From the NCBI RefSeq assembly GCF_022814865.1, contig NZ_JAKVRD010000008.1:62001-126000 (forward strand): a DNA stretch of 64,000 nt, read 5' to 3'. Under the pieces are notes generated by a model that worked only from the letters and a program-made list of their open reading frames with translations, was not told where the DNA came from and did no database searches. The DNA is from Shimia aestuarii. GTDB lineage: Bacteria > Pseudomonadota > Alphaproteobacteria > Rhodobacterales > Rhodobacteraceae. Of the stretch, positions 16,630 to 25,032 are shown piece by piece; position 1 is the stretch's first letter, and each line of letters opens with the position of its first letter. Made by a program: the position numbers and the translations under genes.

Positions 16630-17801
16630 AGACGGTCAATATCTCCGTGGCCTTCATGCCCCTCGTGGATGCGGCCCCCCTGATCGTCGCACAGGAGATG
16701 GGATTCGCCGAAACCGAAGGCATATCGCTGGACCTGATCGCCGCGCCCTCCTGGTCTTCTGTGCGCGATATGCTGGCCTTCGGGCGCGTCGACGCGGCGC
16801 ATTTGCTCTCGCCTGTCCCGGTGGCCATGGCTCTGGGGCTTGGCGGTGTCTCGACGCCGATCTCGGCGGTGTCGATCCTGTCGGCCAATGGCAATGTGCT
16901 CGGTGTCGGGCGCGCGCTGGAAGACACGCTCCGCGCATCCGGGTACGATTTTGACTTCAAGGATCCGGTCAAGGCCGCCGCCGCTCTGGCCGCCGCACAT
17001 GACGGACCGATTACCTTTGGCGTGCCTTTCCCCTTTTCCATGCATGTCGAACTCCTGCGCTATTGGGGGGCCCGCACCGCGCTTGGCGAAGATGGCATCG
17101 AGATCCGGACCGTACCGCCACCACTTATGGCCGAAGCTTTGGCCGCGGGCGATATTGACGCCTTATGCGTTGGCGAACCCTGGGGTTCGGTCGCTGTCGA
17201 CCGGGGGCTTGGCGCGCTTTTGCTTCCGGGCAAGGCGATCTGGGAATTTGCGCCCGAAAAGGTGCTCGCCGTGCGCACCGATTGGGCCGAGACCGAGCCC
17301 GACCTTCTGGGACGCCTGATGCGGGCGGTCTGGCGCGCGGGCCGCTGGCTCAGCAGTCCCGAAAGCCGCAGCACCGCCGGGGAAATTCTCTCGCGCAAAG
17401 CCTATCTGGATGTGCCTGCCGAACTCATTGACCGGGCTCTGTCCGGCGAGCTCACGGTGACAAGCAGCGGCGCCCAGCGCACAGTCGACCACTTTGTCGA
17501 ATTCCATACCGGCGCCGCCACCTTCCCCTGGCGCAGTCAGGCCAAGTGGATCGCCCAGCAATTGCAACAGCGCCACGGCACCAATGGCGCGGTCTCCACC
17601 TCCCAAGCTGCACATGTCTTCCGCAGCGACCTGCACCGCAGTCACCTCGCCTCAACCGGGGCCGATCTGCCCGGCGCATCCGAGAAACTCGAAGGCGCGA
17701 TTCGTCATGCAACCGCGGTTGCGTCCATGAAAGGGGACATCAGTCTCCTGCCAGACGCCTTCTTTGACGGCCAAATTTTCGACCCCAGCGAAGGCAATTG
17801 A
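16626..17801 (+). CDS. nasS: Nitrate/nitrite sensor NasS (NrtA-like, cytoplasmic)
   Basis: A 391-residue relative of NrtA/CmpA binding proteins without a signal peptide (MKTVNISVAFMPLVDAAPL), as expected for the cytosolic sensor NasS. Shared family segments are GRVDAAHLLSPVPVAMALG, VPFPFSMHVELLRYW, and GDIDALCVGEPWGS. It is translationally coupled to nasT, and the nitrate transport operon starts 266 bp downstream. It probably binds NasT in the absence of nitrate or nitrite. Confidence 0.92.
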   Translation: MKTVNISVAFMPLVDAAPLIVAQEMGFAETEGISLDLIAAPSWSSVRDMLAFGRVDAAHLLSPVPVAMALGLGGVSTPISAVSILSANGNVLGVGRALEDTLRASGYDFDFKDPVKAAAALAAAHDGPITFGVPFPFSMHVELLRYWGARTALGEDGIEIRTVPPPLMAEALAAGDIDALCVGEPWGSVAVDRGLGALLLPGKAIWEFAPEKVLAVRTDWAETEPDLLGRLMRAVWRAGRWLSSPESRSTAGEILSRKAYLDVPAELIDRALSGELTVTSSGAQRTVDHFVEFHTGAATFPWRSQAKWIAQQLQQRHGTNGAVSTSQAAHVFRSDLHRSHLASTGADLPGASEKLEGAIRHATAVASMKGDISLLPDAFFDGQIFDPSEGN

Positions 17802-18067
17802 TGCTTTTTTAGGCATTTTTCGCGATCCCCCGCTCCAAAAGACCCGTTTTCCCACACGTTTCACGATCTTTGCTTTGTGAGATTGCTGCACTGCGGAATG
17901 ATGAACTCATCAGCCCACAACGGGGTGAGCTGATCAGAATTCTCCCATCGACAGGGATTTCATGAGCAAGGCCGCTCGCGCACCGCTGTTTCTCAGCGGC
18001 ATGTGCAGTGGCCTTTTTTGCATTTGCCCGGCCCTCCTCCCCTCCGGGCGCATCGAAAGGAAAGACG
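17802..18067 (+). promoter_or_regulatory. nas/nrt operon leader, candidate NasT (ANTAR) target
   Basis: The 266-bp gap between nasS and nrtA holds RNA structure upstream of a strong terminator. Candidate hairpins are ATCAGC/GCTGAT (17909-17914 with 17929-17934) and TCCC/GGGA (17943-17946 with 17954-17957). The loop of the second begins ATCGAC, which has the A1/G4 pattern of ANTAR hexaloops, although the closing pair is imperfect. The terminator follows at 17968-18019. AGGAAAGACG just before 18068 is the nrtA ribosome-binding site. The overall plan fits NasT-dependent antitermination. Confidence 0.6.
17968..18019 (+). terminator. Leader terminator before nrtA
   Basis: AAGGCC (17968-17973) pairs with GGCCTT (18010-18015), enclosing an inner hairpin CCGCTG-TTTCT-CAGCGG, and the stem runs into six T residues (18014-18019). 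This is a factor-independent terminator placed before the transport genes, as expected for an antitermination-controlled operon. Confidence 0.75.
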
Positions 18068-19435
18068 ATGAAAAAGCTTCTCCTTGGGCTTGCCGCCTCA
18101 ACCGCATTGGTAAGCCCCGCATTCGCCGAAATGCTGGAACTCGAAAAAGACGAGCTGACATTTGGCTTCATCAAATTGACCGATATGGCGCCGCTGGCCG
18201 TCGCCTATGAACAAGGCTATTTCCTCGACGAAGGTCTTTTCGTCACGCTGGAAGCACAGGCCAACTGGAAAGTGCTTCTCGATGGCGTCATCGACGGACA
18301 GCTCGACGGCGCACATATGCTCGCCGGTCAGCCGCTCGCCGCCACCATCGGCTTTGGCACCGAAGCGCATATCATCACACCCTTCTCCATGGACCTGAAC
18401 GGCAACGGGATCACCGTCTCCAATGCGGTCTGGGAAAAAATGCTGCCGCATATCCCCAAGATGGATGACGGTCGCCCACAACACCCGATTAGCGCGTCGG
18501 CGCTTGCCCCGGTCGTGGAAGAGTACAAGGCCGAAGGCAAACCCTTCAACATGGGCATGGTGTTCCCGGTCTCGACCCACAACTACGAACTGCGCTATTG
18601 GCTCGCCGCCGGTGGTCTGCACCCGGGCTATTACAGCGAACAGAACATCTCCGGCCAGATCGACGCCGATGTGTTCCTCTCCGTCACCCCGCCGCCGCAA
18701 ATGCCCGCCACGCTCGAGGCCGGTACGATTCACGGCTATTGCGTGGGTGAGCCTTGGAACCAACAGGCGGTGTTCAAAGGCATCGGCGTTCCGGTCATCA
18801 CCGACTACCAACTCTGGAAGAACAACCCCGAGAAGGTCTTCGGCATCACCGCCGAGTTCGCCGAGCAGAACCCGAACACCACGCTGGCTCTGACCAAGGC
18901 ATTGATCCGCGCCGCCCAATGGCTCGATGAGAATGACAACGCCAACCGCCCCGAGGCCGTCCGAATTCTCTCCCGCCCGGAATATGTCGGCGCAGATTAC
19001 GAAGTCATCGCCAACTCCATGACCGGGTTCTTCGAATTCGAGAAAGGCGACAAGCGTGACATCCCCGATTTCAACGTCTTCTTCCGCCACAACGCGACCT
19101 ATCCGTTCTATTCGGATGCTGTCTGGTACCTGACGCAGATGCGCCGCTGGGGGCAGATCTCCGAGCCCAAACCCGATAGCTGGTATGACGAGATCGCCAA
19201 GTCGGTCTACAAGCCCGAGATCTATCTCGAAGCGGCCCGGATGCTGGTCGACGAAGGTCTCGCCAACGAGGCAGACTTCCCTTGGGAAAGCGATGGCTAC
19301 AAGGCGCCGACACCTGCCGCGGACATCATTGACGCCATCCCCTACGACGGCCGCACCCCCAACGCCTATCTCGAAAGCCTGCCGATCGGCCTCAAGGGCG
19401 AACAGCGCGTCGTTGGCACCGCTGTCAAAGGCTGA
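18068..19435 (+). CDS. nrtA: Nitrate ABC transporter substrate-binding protein
   Basis: A 455-residue exported binding protein with a Sec signal peptide ([20 protein letters not shown], cleavage after AFA). Family segments include [57 protein letters not shown], and [13 protein letters not shown]. It delivers nitrate, possibly nitrite, to the permease. It is first in the nrtABC-nirBD-nasA-cobA operon behind the leader terminator. A strong stem-loop follows its stop codon. Confidence 0.94.
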   Translation: MKKLLLGLAASTALVSPAFAEMLELEKDELTFGFIKLTDMAPLAVAYEQGYFLDEGLFVTLEAQANWKVLLDGVIDGQLDGAHMLAGQPLAATIGFGTEAHIITPFSMDLNGNGITVSNAVWEKMLPHIPKMDDGRPQHPISASALAPVVEEYKAEGKPFNMGMVFPVSTHNYELRYWLAAGGLHPGYYSEQNISGQIDADVFLSVTPPPQMPATLEAGTIHGYCVGEPWNQQAVFKGIGVPVITDYQLWKNNPEKVFGITAEFAEQNPNTTLALTKALIRAAQWLDENDNANRPEAVRILSRPEYVGADYEVIANSMTGFFEFEKGDKRDIPDFNVFFRHNATYPFYSDAVWYLTQMRRWGQISEPKPDSWYDEIAKSVYKPEIYLEAARMLVDEGLANEADFPWESDGYKAPTPAADIIDAIPYDGRTPNAYLESLPIGLKGEQRVVGTAVKG

Positions 19436-19442
19436 CCAAAGC

Positions 19443-19481
19443 GGGGCGCCCGCGCGCAACTCTCAAAGCGCAGGGCGTCCC
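19443..19481 (+). other. Stem-loop between nrtA and nrtB
   Basis: GGGGCGCCC (19443-19451) pairs with GGGCGTCCC (19473-19481) at 8 of 9 positions, and an inner GCGC/GCGC extends it. No U-tract follows. A stem here often stabilises the mRNA of an abundant binding protein over that of the membrane components (inference). Confidence 0.6.
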
Positions 19482-19507
19482 GACATCAGAAATCAAGGAA
19501 CCTCCCC

Positions 19508-20584
19508 ATGACAACCGTCGACCCAGATTTCGCAAGTTCCGAGGCAAAAGAGGCCCGCCGGGCCCGCCTCTTTACCCGCATCAACGCCGCCGACAAATGG
19601 TTTCAGGTGCTTGGCCTGAGCTGGATGACCCCTGTCCTCAAGGCCATCGCCGGTGACAACCCCCAGGCCCAGGCCAAGGAAATCTGGCGTCTCCTCGCCG
19701 TGCCGCTTCTGGCGATCGCCGCCTTCCTGCTGCTTTGGGGCACTTTGGCGCCCAAGGTGCAAACATCGCTCGGGGCCGTGCCCGGACCTACGCAAGTCTG
19801 GCAGGAAGCCGTCACCTTGCATGAGGACTCGCGTGCCAAGGCCGAGAAACGCGCCGCATTCCAGGCCAAGGTCGATCAACTCAACGAACGCCTGATCGCA
19901 AGCGGACGCGAACCCAAAGAACGCGCCTATACCGGCGCTCCAAGCTACTATCAGCAGATCTGGACCTCGATCCAGACGGTGTTCTTTGGCTTCCTGCTGG
20001 CCACAGTCGTGGCGGTTCCGCTCGGCATCTTGGCAGGCCTCTCCCCCACGGCGAATGCAGGCCTCAACCCGCTGATCCAGATTTTCAAACCAGTGTCGCC
20101 GCTGGCTTGGCTGCCCATCGTGACCATGATCGTCTCGGCCCTTGCCGCCACAGAAGGCGGTCTCTTCGCCAAGAGCTTCATCATCTCTGCCGTCACCGTG
20201 ACGCTTTGCTCGCTCTGGCCGACCCTGATCAATACCGCTCTGGGCGTGGCGAGCATCGACAAGGATTTGGTGAACGTCTCCAAAGTTTTGAAAATGAACA
20301 CATGGACCAAGATTACCAAGCTTGTCCTGCCCTCTGCCCTGCCCCTGATCTTTACCGGTCTGCGTCTCTCTCTGGGCGTCGGCTGGATGGTCCTGATCGC
20401 GGCGGAAATGCTCGCGCAGAACCCCGGTCTTGGAAAATTCGTCTGGGATGAATTCCAGAACGGCTCAAGCTCCAGCCTCGCCAAGATCATGGTCGCCGTC
20501 TTCACCATCGGCATCATCGGCTTCCTGCTGGATCGGGTGATGTACGCGCTGCAATCCCTCTTCACTTTCTCGAACAATCGGTGA
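19508..20584 (+). CDS. nrtB: Nitrate ABC transporter permease
   Basis: A 358-residue inner-membrane permease. An N-terminal extension of about 55 residues precedes the first helix (LLAVPLLAIAAFLLLWGTLA), then a charged periplasmic stretch and about five further helices. The binding-protein-dependent transport signature lies in VSKVLKMNTWTKITKLVLP and contacts the ATPase. It sits 72 bp after nrtA and just before the ATPase gene. Confidence 0.93.
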   Translation: MTTVDPDFASSEAKEARRARLFTRINAADKWFQVLGLSWMTPVLKAIAGDNPQAQAKEIWRLLAVPLLAIAAFLLLWGTLAPKVQTSLGAVPGPTQVWQEAVTLHEDSRAKAEKRAAFQAKVDQLNERLIASGREPKERAYTGAPSYYQQIWTSIQTVFFGFLLATVVAVPLGILAGLSPTANAGLNPLIQIFKPVSPLAWLPIVTMIVSALAATEGGLFAKSFIISAVTVTLCSLWPTLINTALGVASIDKDLVNVSKVLKMNTWTKITKLVLPSALPLIFTGLRLSLGVGWMVLIAAEMLAQNPGLGKFVWDEFQNGSSSSLAKIMVAVFTIGIIGFLLDRVMYALQSLFTFSNNR

Positions 20585-20589
20585 GCGCT

Positions 20590-22269
20590 ATGAGCATTCT
20601 GACCTTCGACAACGTCAGCAAGTCCTTCGGTGAAGGCACGCACAAGACCGACGTGCTCAAAGGGATCAACCTCGAGGTGAAAGAGGGCGAATTCCTAGTG
20701 ATCCTCGGCTTCTCCGGGACGGGCAAGACGACGCTGATCAACCTGATGGCCGGGCTTGAGACGCCCACCAAGGGCACTGTCTCTTTCAAGGGCGCACCGA
20801 TTACCGGCCCTGGCCCCGAACGTGGCGTGATCTTTCAGAACTATTCTCTCATGCCGTGGCTCACGGTCGGCGGGAACGTCAGCCTTGCGCTCGATACGGT
20901 CTTCCCCGGCCTCAGCAAGGCCGAGAAAGCCGAGAAGGTGGCCCACTATGTCGATATGGTCGGCCTGAGCCACGCCATGAGCCGCCGCCCGGCAGAACTT
21001 TCGGGCGGCATGCGTCAGCGGGTGAACGTCGCCCGCGCCCTCGCCATGAGCCCGGAAATGCTGCTTCTGGATGAACCTCTCTCGGCGCTCGACGCACTGA
21101 CGCGGGCCAATCTCGCCGACGAGATCGAACATATCTGGGAGGCGGACAAGAAAACCTGCGTGCTGATCACCAACGATGTGGACGAGGCGATCATTCTCGC
21201 CGACCGGATCATCGCGCTAAACCCCGACGGAAGCTTGGGGGCTGAGTTCAAGGTCACCATCCCGCGCCCGCGGGACCGCAGCGCCATGAACCACGACGAA
21301 AGCTTCAAACGTCTGCGCGCCCAGGTGACGACCTACCTGATGGATGTGGGGGTCGAGGCCAAGGTCGAAGGCAGCCGCGAGTTGCCCGACGTGACCCCGA
21401 TCCACGGCGTCCCAACCGCCGTGCAAGATGCGCAAAAGGGTCTGATCGACTCGCGCTTCCTCGATTTCTCGCAACTCTACAAAGTCTATCCGACCCCTAA
21501 GGGCCCCCTGACCGTGGTCGAGGATTTCGACCTCAAGATCGACCGGGGCGAATTCATCTCGCTGATCGGGCATTCGGGCTGCGGCAAGTCCACGGTGCTG
21601 ACCATGGCGGCGGGGCTGAACGACATCTCCAAAGGCGCGATCAAGCTGGACGGGCGTCACGTCGAAGGCGCCGATCCCGAGCGCGCCGTGGTGTTCCAGT
21701 CGCCGAACCTGTTTCCATGGCTCACAGCGCGGGAGAACGTGGCGATCGGGGTGGACAAGGTCTATCCCAAGGCCTCACAGGCCGAACGACAAGACGTGGT
21801 GGAATACTACCTCGAACGCGTCGGTCTGGCCGATGCGATGCACAAGCCCGCCACCGACCTCTCGAACGGCATGAAACAACGGGTCGGCATCGCCCGCGCC
21901 TTTGCCTTGTCACCCAAGCTCTTGCTTCTCGATGAACCCTTCGGAATGCTCGATAGCCTGACCCGCTGGGAGCTTCAGGAAGTCCTGATGGAAGTCTGGA
22001 GCCGCACCAAAGTGACCGCGATCTGCGTCACCCATGACGTGGACGAAGCGATCCTCCTCGCTGATCGCGTGGTGATGATGACCAACGGACCACAGGCCAC
22101 CATTGGCAAGATCACCAAGGTCGATCTACCGCGCCCACGCACCCGCAAGGCCCTCCTCGAGCACCCGGACTACTACGCCTACCGGCAAGAGGTGCTCGAT
22201 TTCCTTGAAGAATACGAGCACGGCGCAAAGCCCAAATCCCCGGCCCCAAAGGCCATAGCGGCGGAGTGA
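20590..22269 (+). CDS. nrtC: Nitrate ABC transporter ATPase with two fused nucleotide-binding domains
   Basis: A 559-residue protein made of two complete ABC ATPase domains. The first has Walker A GFSGTGKTT, signature LSGGMRQR and Walker B LLLDEPLSALD. The second has GHSGCGKST, LSNGMKQR and LLLDEPFGMLD. It therefore does the work of separate NrtC and NrtD ATPases; the regulatory binding-protein-like domain of cyanobacterial NrtC is absent. ATG 20590 is preferred over GTG 20581, which overlaps the nrtB stop. It powers nitrate import. Confidence 0.93.
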   Translation: MSILTFDNVSKSFGEGTHKTDVLKGINLEVKEGEFLVILGFSGTGKTTLINLMAGLETPTKGTVSFKGAPITGPGPERGVIFQNYSLMPWLTVGGNVSLALDTVFPGLSKAEKAEKVAHYVDMVGLSHAMSRRPAELSGGMRQRVNVARALAMSPEMLLLDEPLSALDALTRANLADEIEHIWEADKKTCVLITNDVDEAIILADRIIALNPDGSLGAEFKVTIPRPRDRSAMNHDESFKRLRAQVTTYLMDVGVEAKVEGSRELPDVTPIHGVPTAVQDAQKGLIDSRFLDFSQLYKVYPTPKGPLTVVEDFDLKIDRGEFISLIGHSGCGKSTVLTMAAGLNDISKGAIKLDGRHVEGADPERAVVFQSPNLFPWLTARENVAIGVDKVYPKASQAERQDVVEYYLERVGLADAMHKPATDLSNGMKQRVGIARAFALSPKLLLLDEPFGMLDSLTRWELQEVLMEVWSRTKVTAICVTHDVDEAILLADRVVMMTNGPQATIGKITKVDLPRPRTRKALLEHPDYYAYRQEVLDFLEEYEHGAKPKSPAPKAIAAE

Positions 22270-22273
22270 ACCC

Positions 22274-24706
22274 ATGACACAGAAACTGGTAATCATCGGG
22301 GCCGGAATGGCCTCTGGCCGACTGATCGAACAACTGGTCGAGACCAGCCCGGACACCTACGACATCACCCTCTTCAATGCCGAGCCACGTGGCAATTACA
22401 ACCGGATCATGCTTTCGCCGGTCCTGTCCGGCGAGACGACCTACGAAGACATCATCACCCATGACGCCGCATGGTACGAAGCCCATGGCGTGACCTGCCG
22501 CTTTGGCGAACACGTGGTCCGCATCGACCGCGACATGAAAGTGGTCGAAGGCCAGAAGGGCCATGTCCCCTATGACAAACTCATCATCGCGACCGGCTCG
22601 GCCCCCTTCATCATTCCGGTGCAAGGCAAAGACCTCCCCGGCGTCGTCACCTACCGCGACCTCGACGATACCAACGCCATGATCGACGCGGCCAAGGCGG
22701 GCGGCAAGGCGGTCGTGATCGGCGGTGGCCTTCTCGGCCTCGAAGCCGCCGCAGGGCTCGCCGGGCGCGGCATGGACGTGACCGTGTTGCACCTGATGGG
22801 CCACCTGATGGAGCGGCAACTGGACGAAGCGGCGGGCTATCTCCTGCGCCGCGATCTGGAAAAGCGTGGCATCACCATCAAGACCCAAGCCTCCACCGCC
22901 GCGATCCTTGGAGGTGACAAGGTGGAAGGCGTGCTGCTCGAGGACAACACCGGGCTGGAAGCGGATCTTGTCGTCATGGCCGTTGGCATTCGGCCCGAAA
23001 CACGGCTCGCGACGGACGCGGGCATCGCCGTGGCACGCGGCATCGAGGTCAACGCCCAGATGCAAACCTCCGACCCGGACATCTACGCGGTTGGCGAATG
23101 CGTCGAATTCAATGGACACCTCTTCGGGCTCGTGGCGCCGCTCTACGATCAGGCCAAAGTTCTGGCCAAGACCCTGCTCGAGGAACCGGATGCCTTTGTC
23201 GTCAAGGACATCGCGACCAAGCTCAAAGTCACCGGCTGCGACCTATTTAGCGCCGGCGATTTTGCCGAAGGCGAAGGGCGCGAGGATATCGTGTTCCGCG
23301 ATCCTGCCCGCGGCATTTACAAGCGCCTCGTGATCGAAGGCGACCGCCTCGTCGGCGCGGTGATGTATGGCGACACCACCGACGGGAACTGGTTCTTCGG
23401 GCTGATCAAGGACGGCACCGAGATCGACGACATGCGCGACACCCTGATTTTTGGCCCCGCCTATCAAGGAGGCGACCAAGCGGACCCTCTCTCAGCCGTT
23501 GCAGCCTTGCCGCGTGATGCGGAAATCTGTGGCTGTAACGGCATTTGCAAAGGCCAGATCGTCGACGCCATCGAAGGCGGCGCCACCGACCTTGGCGCGG
23601 TAAAAGCCCAGACCAAGGCAAGCGCCTCCTGCGGGACATGCACCGGTCTTGTGGAGCAATTGCTTCAGGTGACCTTGGGCGACGGGTTCGAAATGCCAAC
23701 GGCGCAACCCATTTGTGGCTGCTGCGACCTCACCCACGAGGACGTGCGCCGCCTGATCAAGTCGCAAGAGCTGAAATCGCAACCTGCGGTCTGGCAGGAA
23801 CTCGGCTGGAAAACACCCAATGGCTGCCATGTCTGTCGCCCGGCGGTGAACTTCTATCTTCTGGCCGACTGGCCGCTCGAATATCAGGACGATCCGCAAA
23901 GCCGCTTCGTCAACGAACGCAAACACGCCAACATTCAAAAAGACGGGACGTTCTCCGTCGTGCCGCGCATGTGGGGCGGCATCACCAACCCCGACGAGTT
24001 GCGCGCCATTGCCGATGCGGCAGACAAATACAACGTACCGACCGTTAAGGTGACTGGCGGGCAGCGGATCGACCTGCTTGGCGTCAAGGGCGAGGACCTC
24101 CCCGCCATCTGGGCCGATCTGAACCGCGCAGGTCTTGTCTCGGGACATGCGTATTCCAAGGGGCTGCGCACCGTCAAAACCTGCGTCGGCACCGATCACT
24201 GCCGCTTCGGCACGCAAGACAGCACCGGCCTTGGCATCAAGCTGGAGCAGGCGCTCTGGGGGTCTTGGACACCGCACAAGGTCAAGCTGGCGGTCTCCGG
24301 CTGCCCGCGCAACTGCGCCGAAGCCACATGCAAGGACATCGGCATCGTCTGTGTCGACAGCGGCTACCAGATCGGCGTCGGCGGCGCGGCAGGCATGGAC
24401 GTCAAGGAAACCGAACGGCTGATCGACGTGCCCACCGAGGAAGAAGCCCTCGAGGTCAGCACCGCTTTCGTGCAGCTCTACCGCGAGAACGCCAAGTATC
24501 TCGACCGACCCTACAAATGGCTCGCCAAGGTTGGGCTGGACTGGGTGAAAGAACGGATCGCGGATCCCGAAGAACGCGCGCGCTTGGTTGCCGCTTTCGA
24601 ACTCTCGCAATCCATTTATCGCAAAGACCCTTGGGCCGAACACGCGCAGGAACGCGCGGCAAGCTACGCGCCCTTGGCGGATCTGACACTGGAGGCCGCA
24701 GAATGA
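22274..24706 (+). CDS. nirB: Nitrite reductase [NAD(P)H], large subunit
   Basis: An 810-residue assimilatory nitrite reductase. It reduces nitrite to ammonium with NAD(P)H through FAD, [2Fe-2S], [4Fe-4S] and siroheme. The N-terminal half is a FAD/NAD reductase (VIIGAGMASGRLIE; VVIGGGLLGLEAA). A BFD-like cysteine cluster (CGCNGICKGQIVDA, about 417-430, then CGTC) follows. The siroheme/4Fe-4S cysteines are CVGTDHC (637-643) and CPRNC (677-681). It starts 4 bp after the ATPase stop and overlaps nirD by ATGA. The cofactor is served by the siroheme methyltransferase at the end of the operon. Confidence 0.97.
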   Translation: MTQKLVIIGAGMASGRLIEQLVETSPDTYDITLFNAEPRGNYNRIMLSPVLSGETTYEDIITHDAAWYEAHGVTCRFGEHVVRIDRDMKVVEGQKGHVPYDKLIIATGSAPFIIPVQGKDLPGVVTYRDLDDTNAMIDAAKAGGKAVVIGGGLLGLEAAAGLAGRGMDVTVLHLMGHLMERQLDEAAGYLLRRDLEKRGITIKTQASTAAILGGDKVEGVLLEDNTGLEADLVVMAVGIRPETRLATDAGIAVARGIEVNAQMQTSDPDIYAVGECVEFNGHLFGLVAPLYDQAKVLAKTLLEEPDAFVVKDIATKLKVTGCDLFSAGDFAEGEGREDIVFRDPARGIYKRLVIEGDRLVGAVMYGDTTDGNWFFGLIKDGTEIDDMRDTLIFGPAYQGGDQADPLSAVAALPRDAEICGCNGICKGQIVDAIEGGATDLGAVKAQTKASASCGTCTGLVEQLLQVTLGDGFEMPTAQPICGCCDLTHEDVRRLIKSQELKSQPAVWQELGWKTPNGCHVCRPAVNFYLLADWPLEYQDDPQSRFVNERKHANIQKDGTFSVVPRMWGGITNPDELRAIADAADKYNVPTVKVTGGQRIDLLGVKGEDLPAIWADLNRAGLVSGHAYSKGLRTVKTCVGTDHCRFGTQDSTGLGIKLEQALWGSWTPHKVKLAVSGCPRNCAEATCKDIGIVCVDSGYQIGVGGAAGMDVKETERLIDVPTEEEALEVSTAFVQLYRENAKYLDRPYKWLAKVGLDWVKERIADPEERARLVAAFELSQSIYRKDPWAEHAQERAASYAPLADLTLEAAE

Positions 24707-25032
24707 GCTGGATCGACATTGGACATATCGACGACATCCCCCTACGCGGTGCGCGCGTGGTGAAAACACCGGTGGGCTGCGTGGCCCTGTTTCGCACCGC
24801 CGAAGCCGAGATCTTTGCCGTCTCCGATACCTGCCCGCACAAGGGCGGCCCGCTCTCTGATGGGATCGTGCATGGGCGCTCCGTCACCTGCCCGCTGCAC
24901 AATTGGGTGTTCGATCTCAACTCGGGTGCCGCACAGGGCGAAGAGGGTCAACTCGCCACCTATCCGGTACGCCTCGAAGGGGCGCGCATTCTTCTGGACG
25001 GCGAGGCGGTCGGCAAACGGAGTGCCGCATGA
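24703..25032 (+). CDS. nirD: Nitrite reductase small subunit (Rieske-type)
   Basis: A 109-residue Rieske [2Fe-2S] protein (MSWIDIGHID...) with the two ligand pairs in DTCPHKGGPL and TCPLHNWVFDL. It pairs with NirB. Its start and stop both overlap neighbouring genes by ATGA, so nirB, nirD and nasA are translationally coupled. Confidence 0.95.
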   Translation: MSWIDIGHIDDIPLRGARVVKTPVGCVALFRTAEAEIFAVSDTCPHKGGPLSDGIVHGRSVTCPLHNWVFDLNSGAAQGEEGQLATYPVRLEGARILLDGEAVGKRSAA

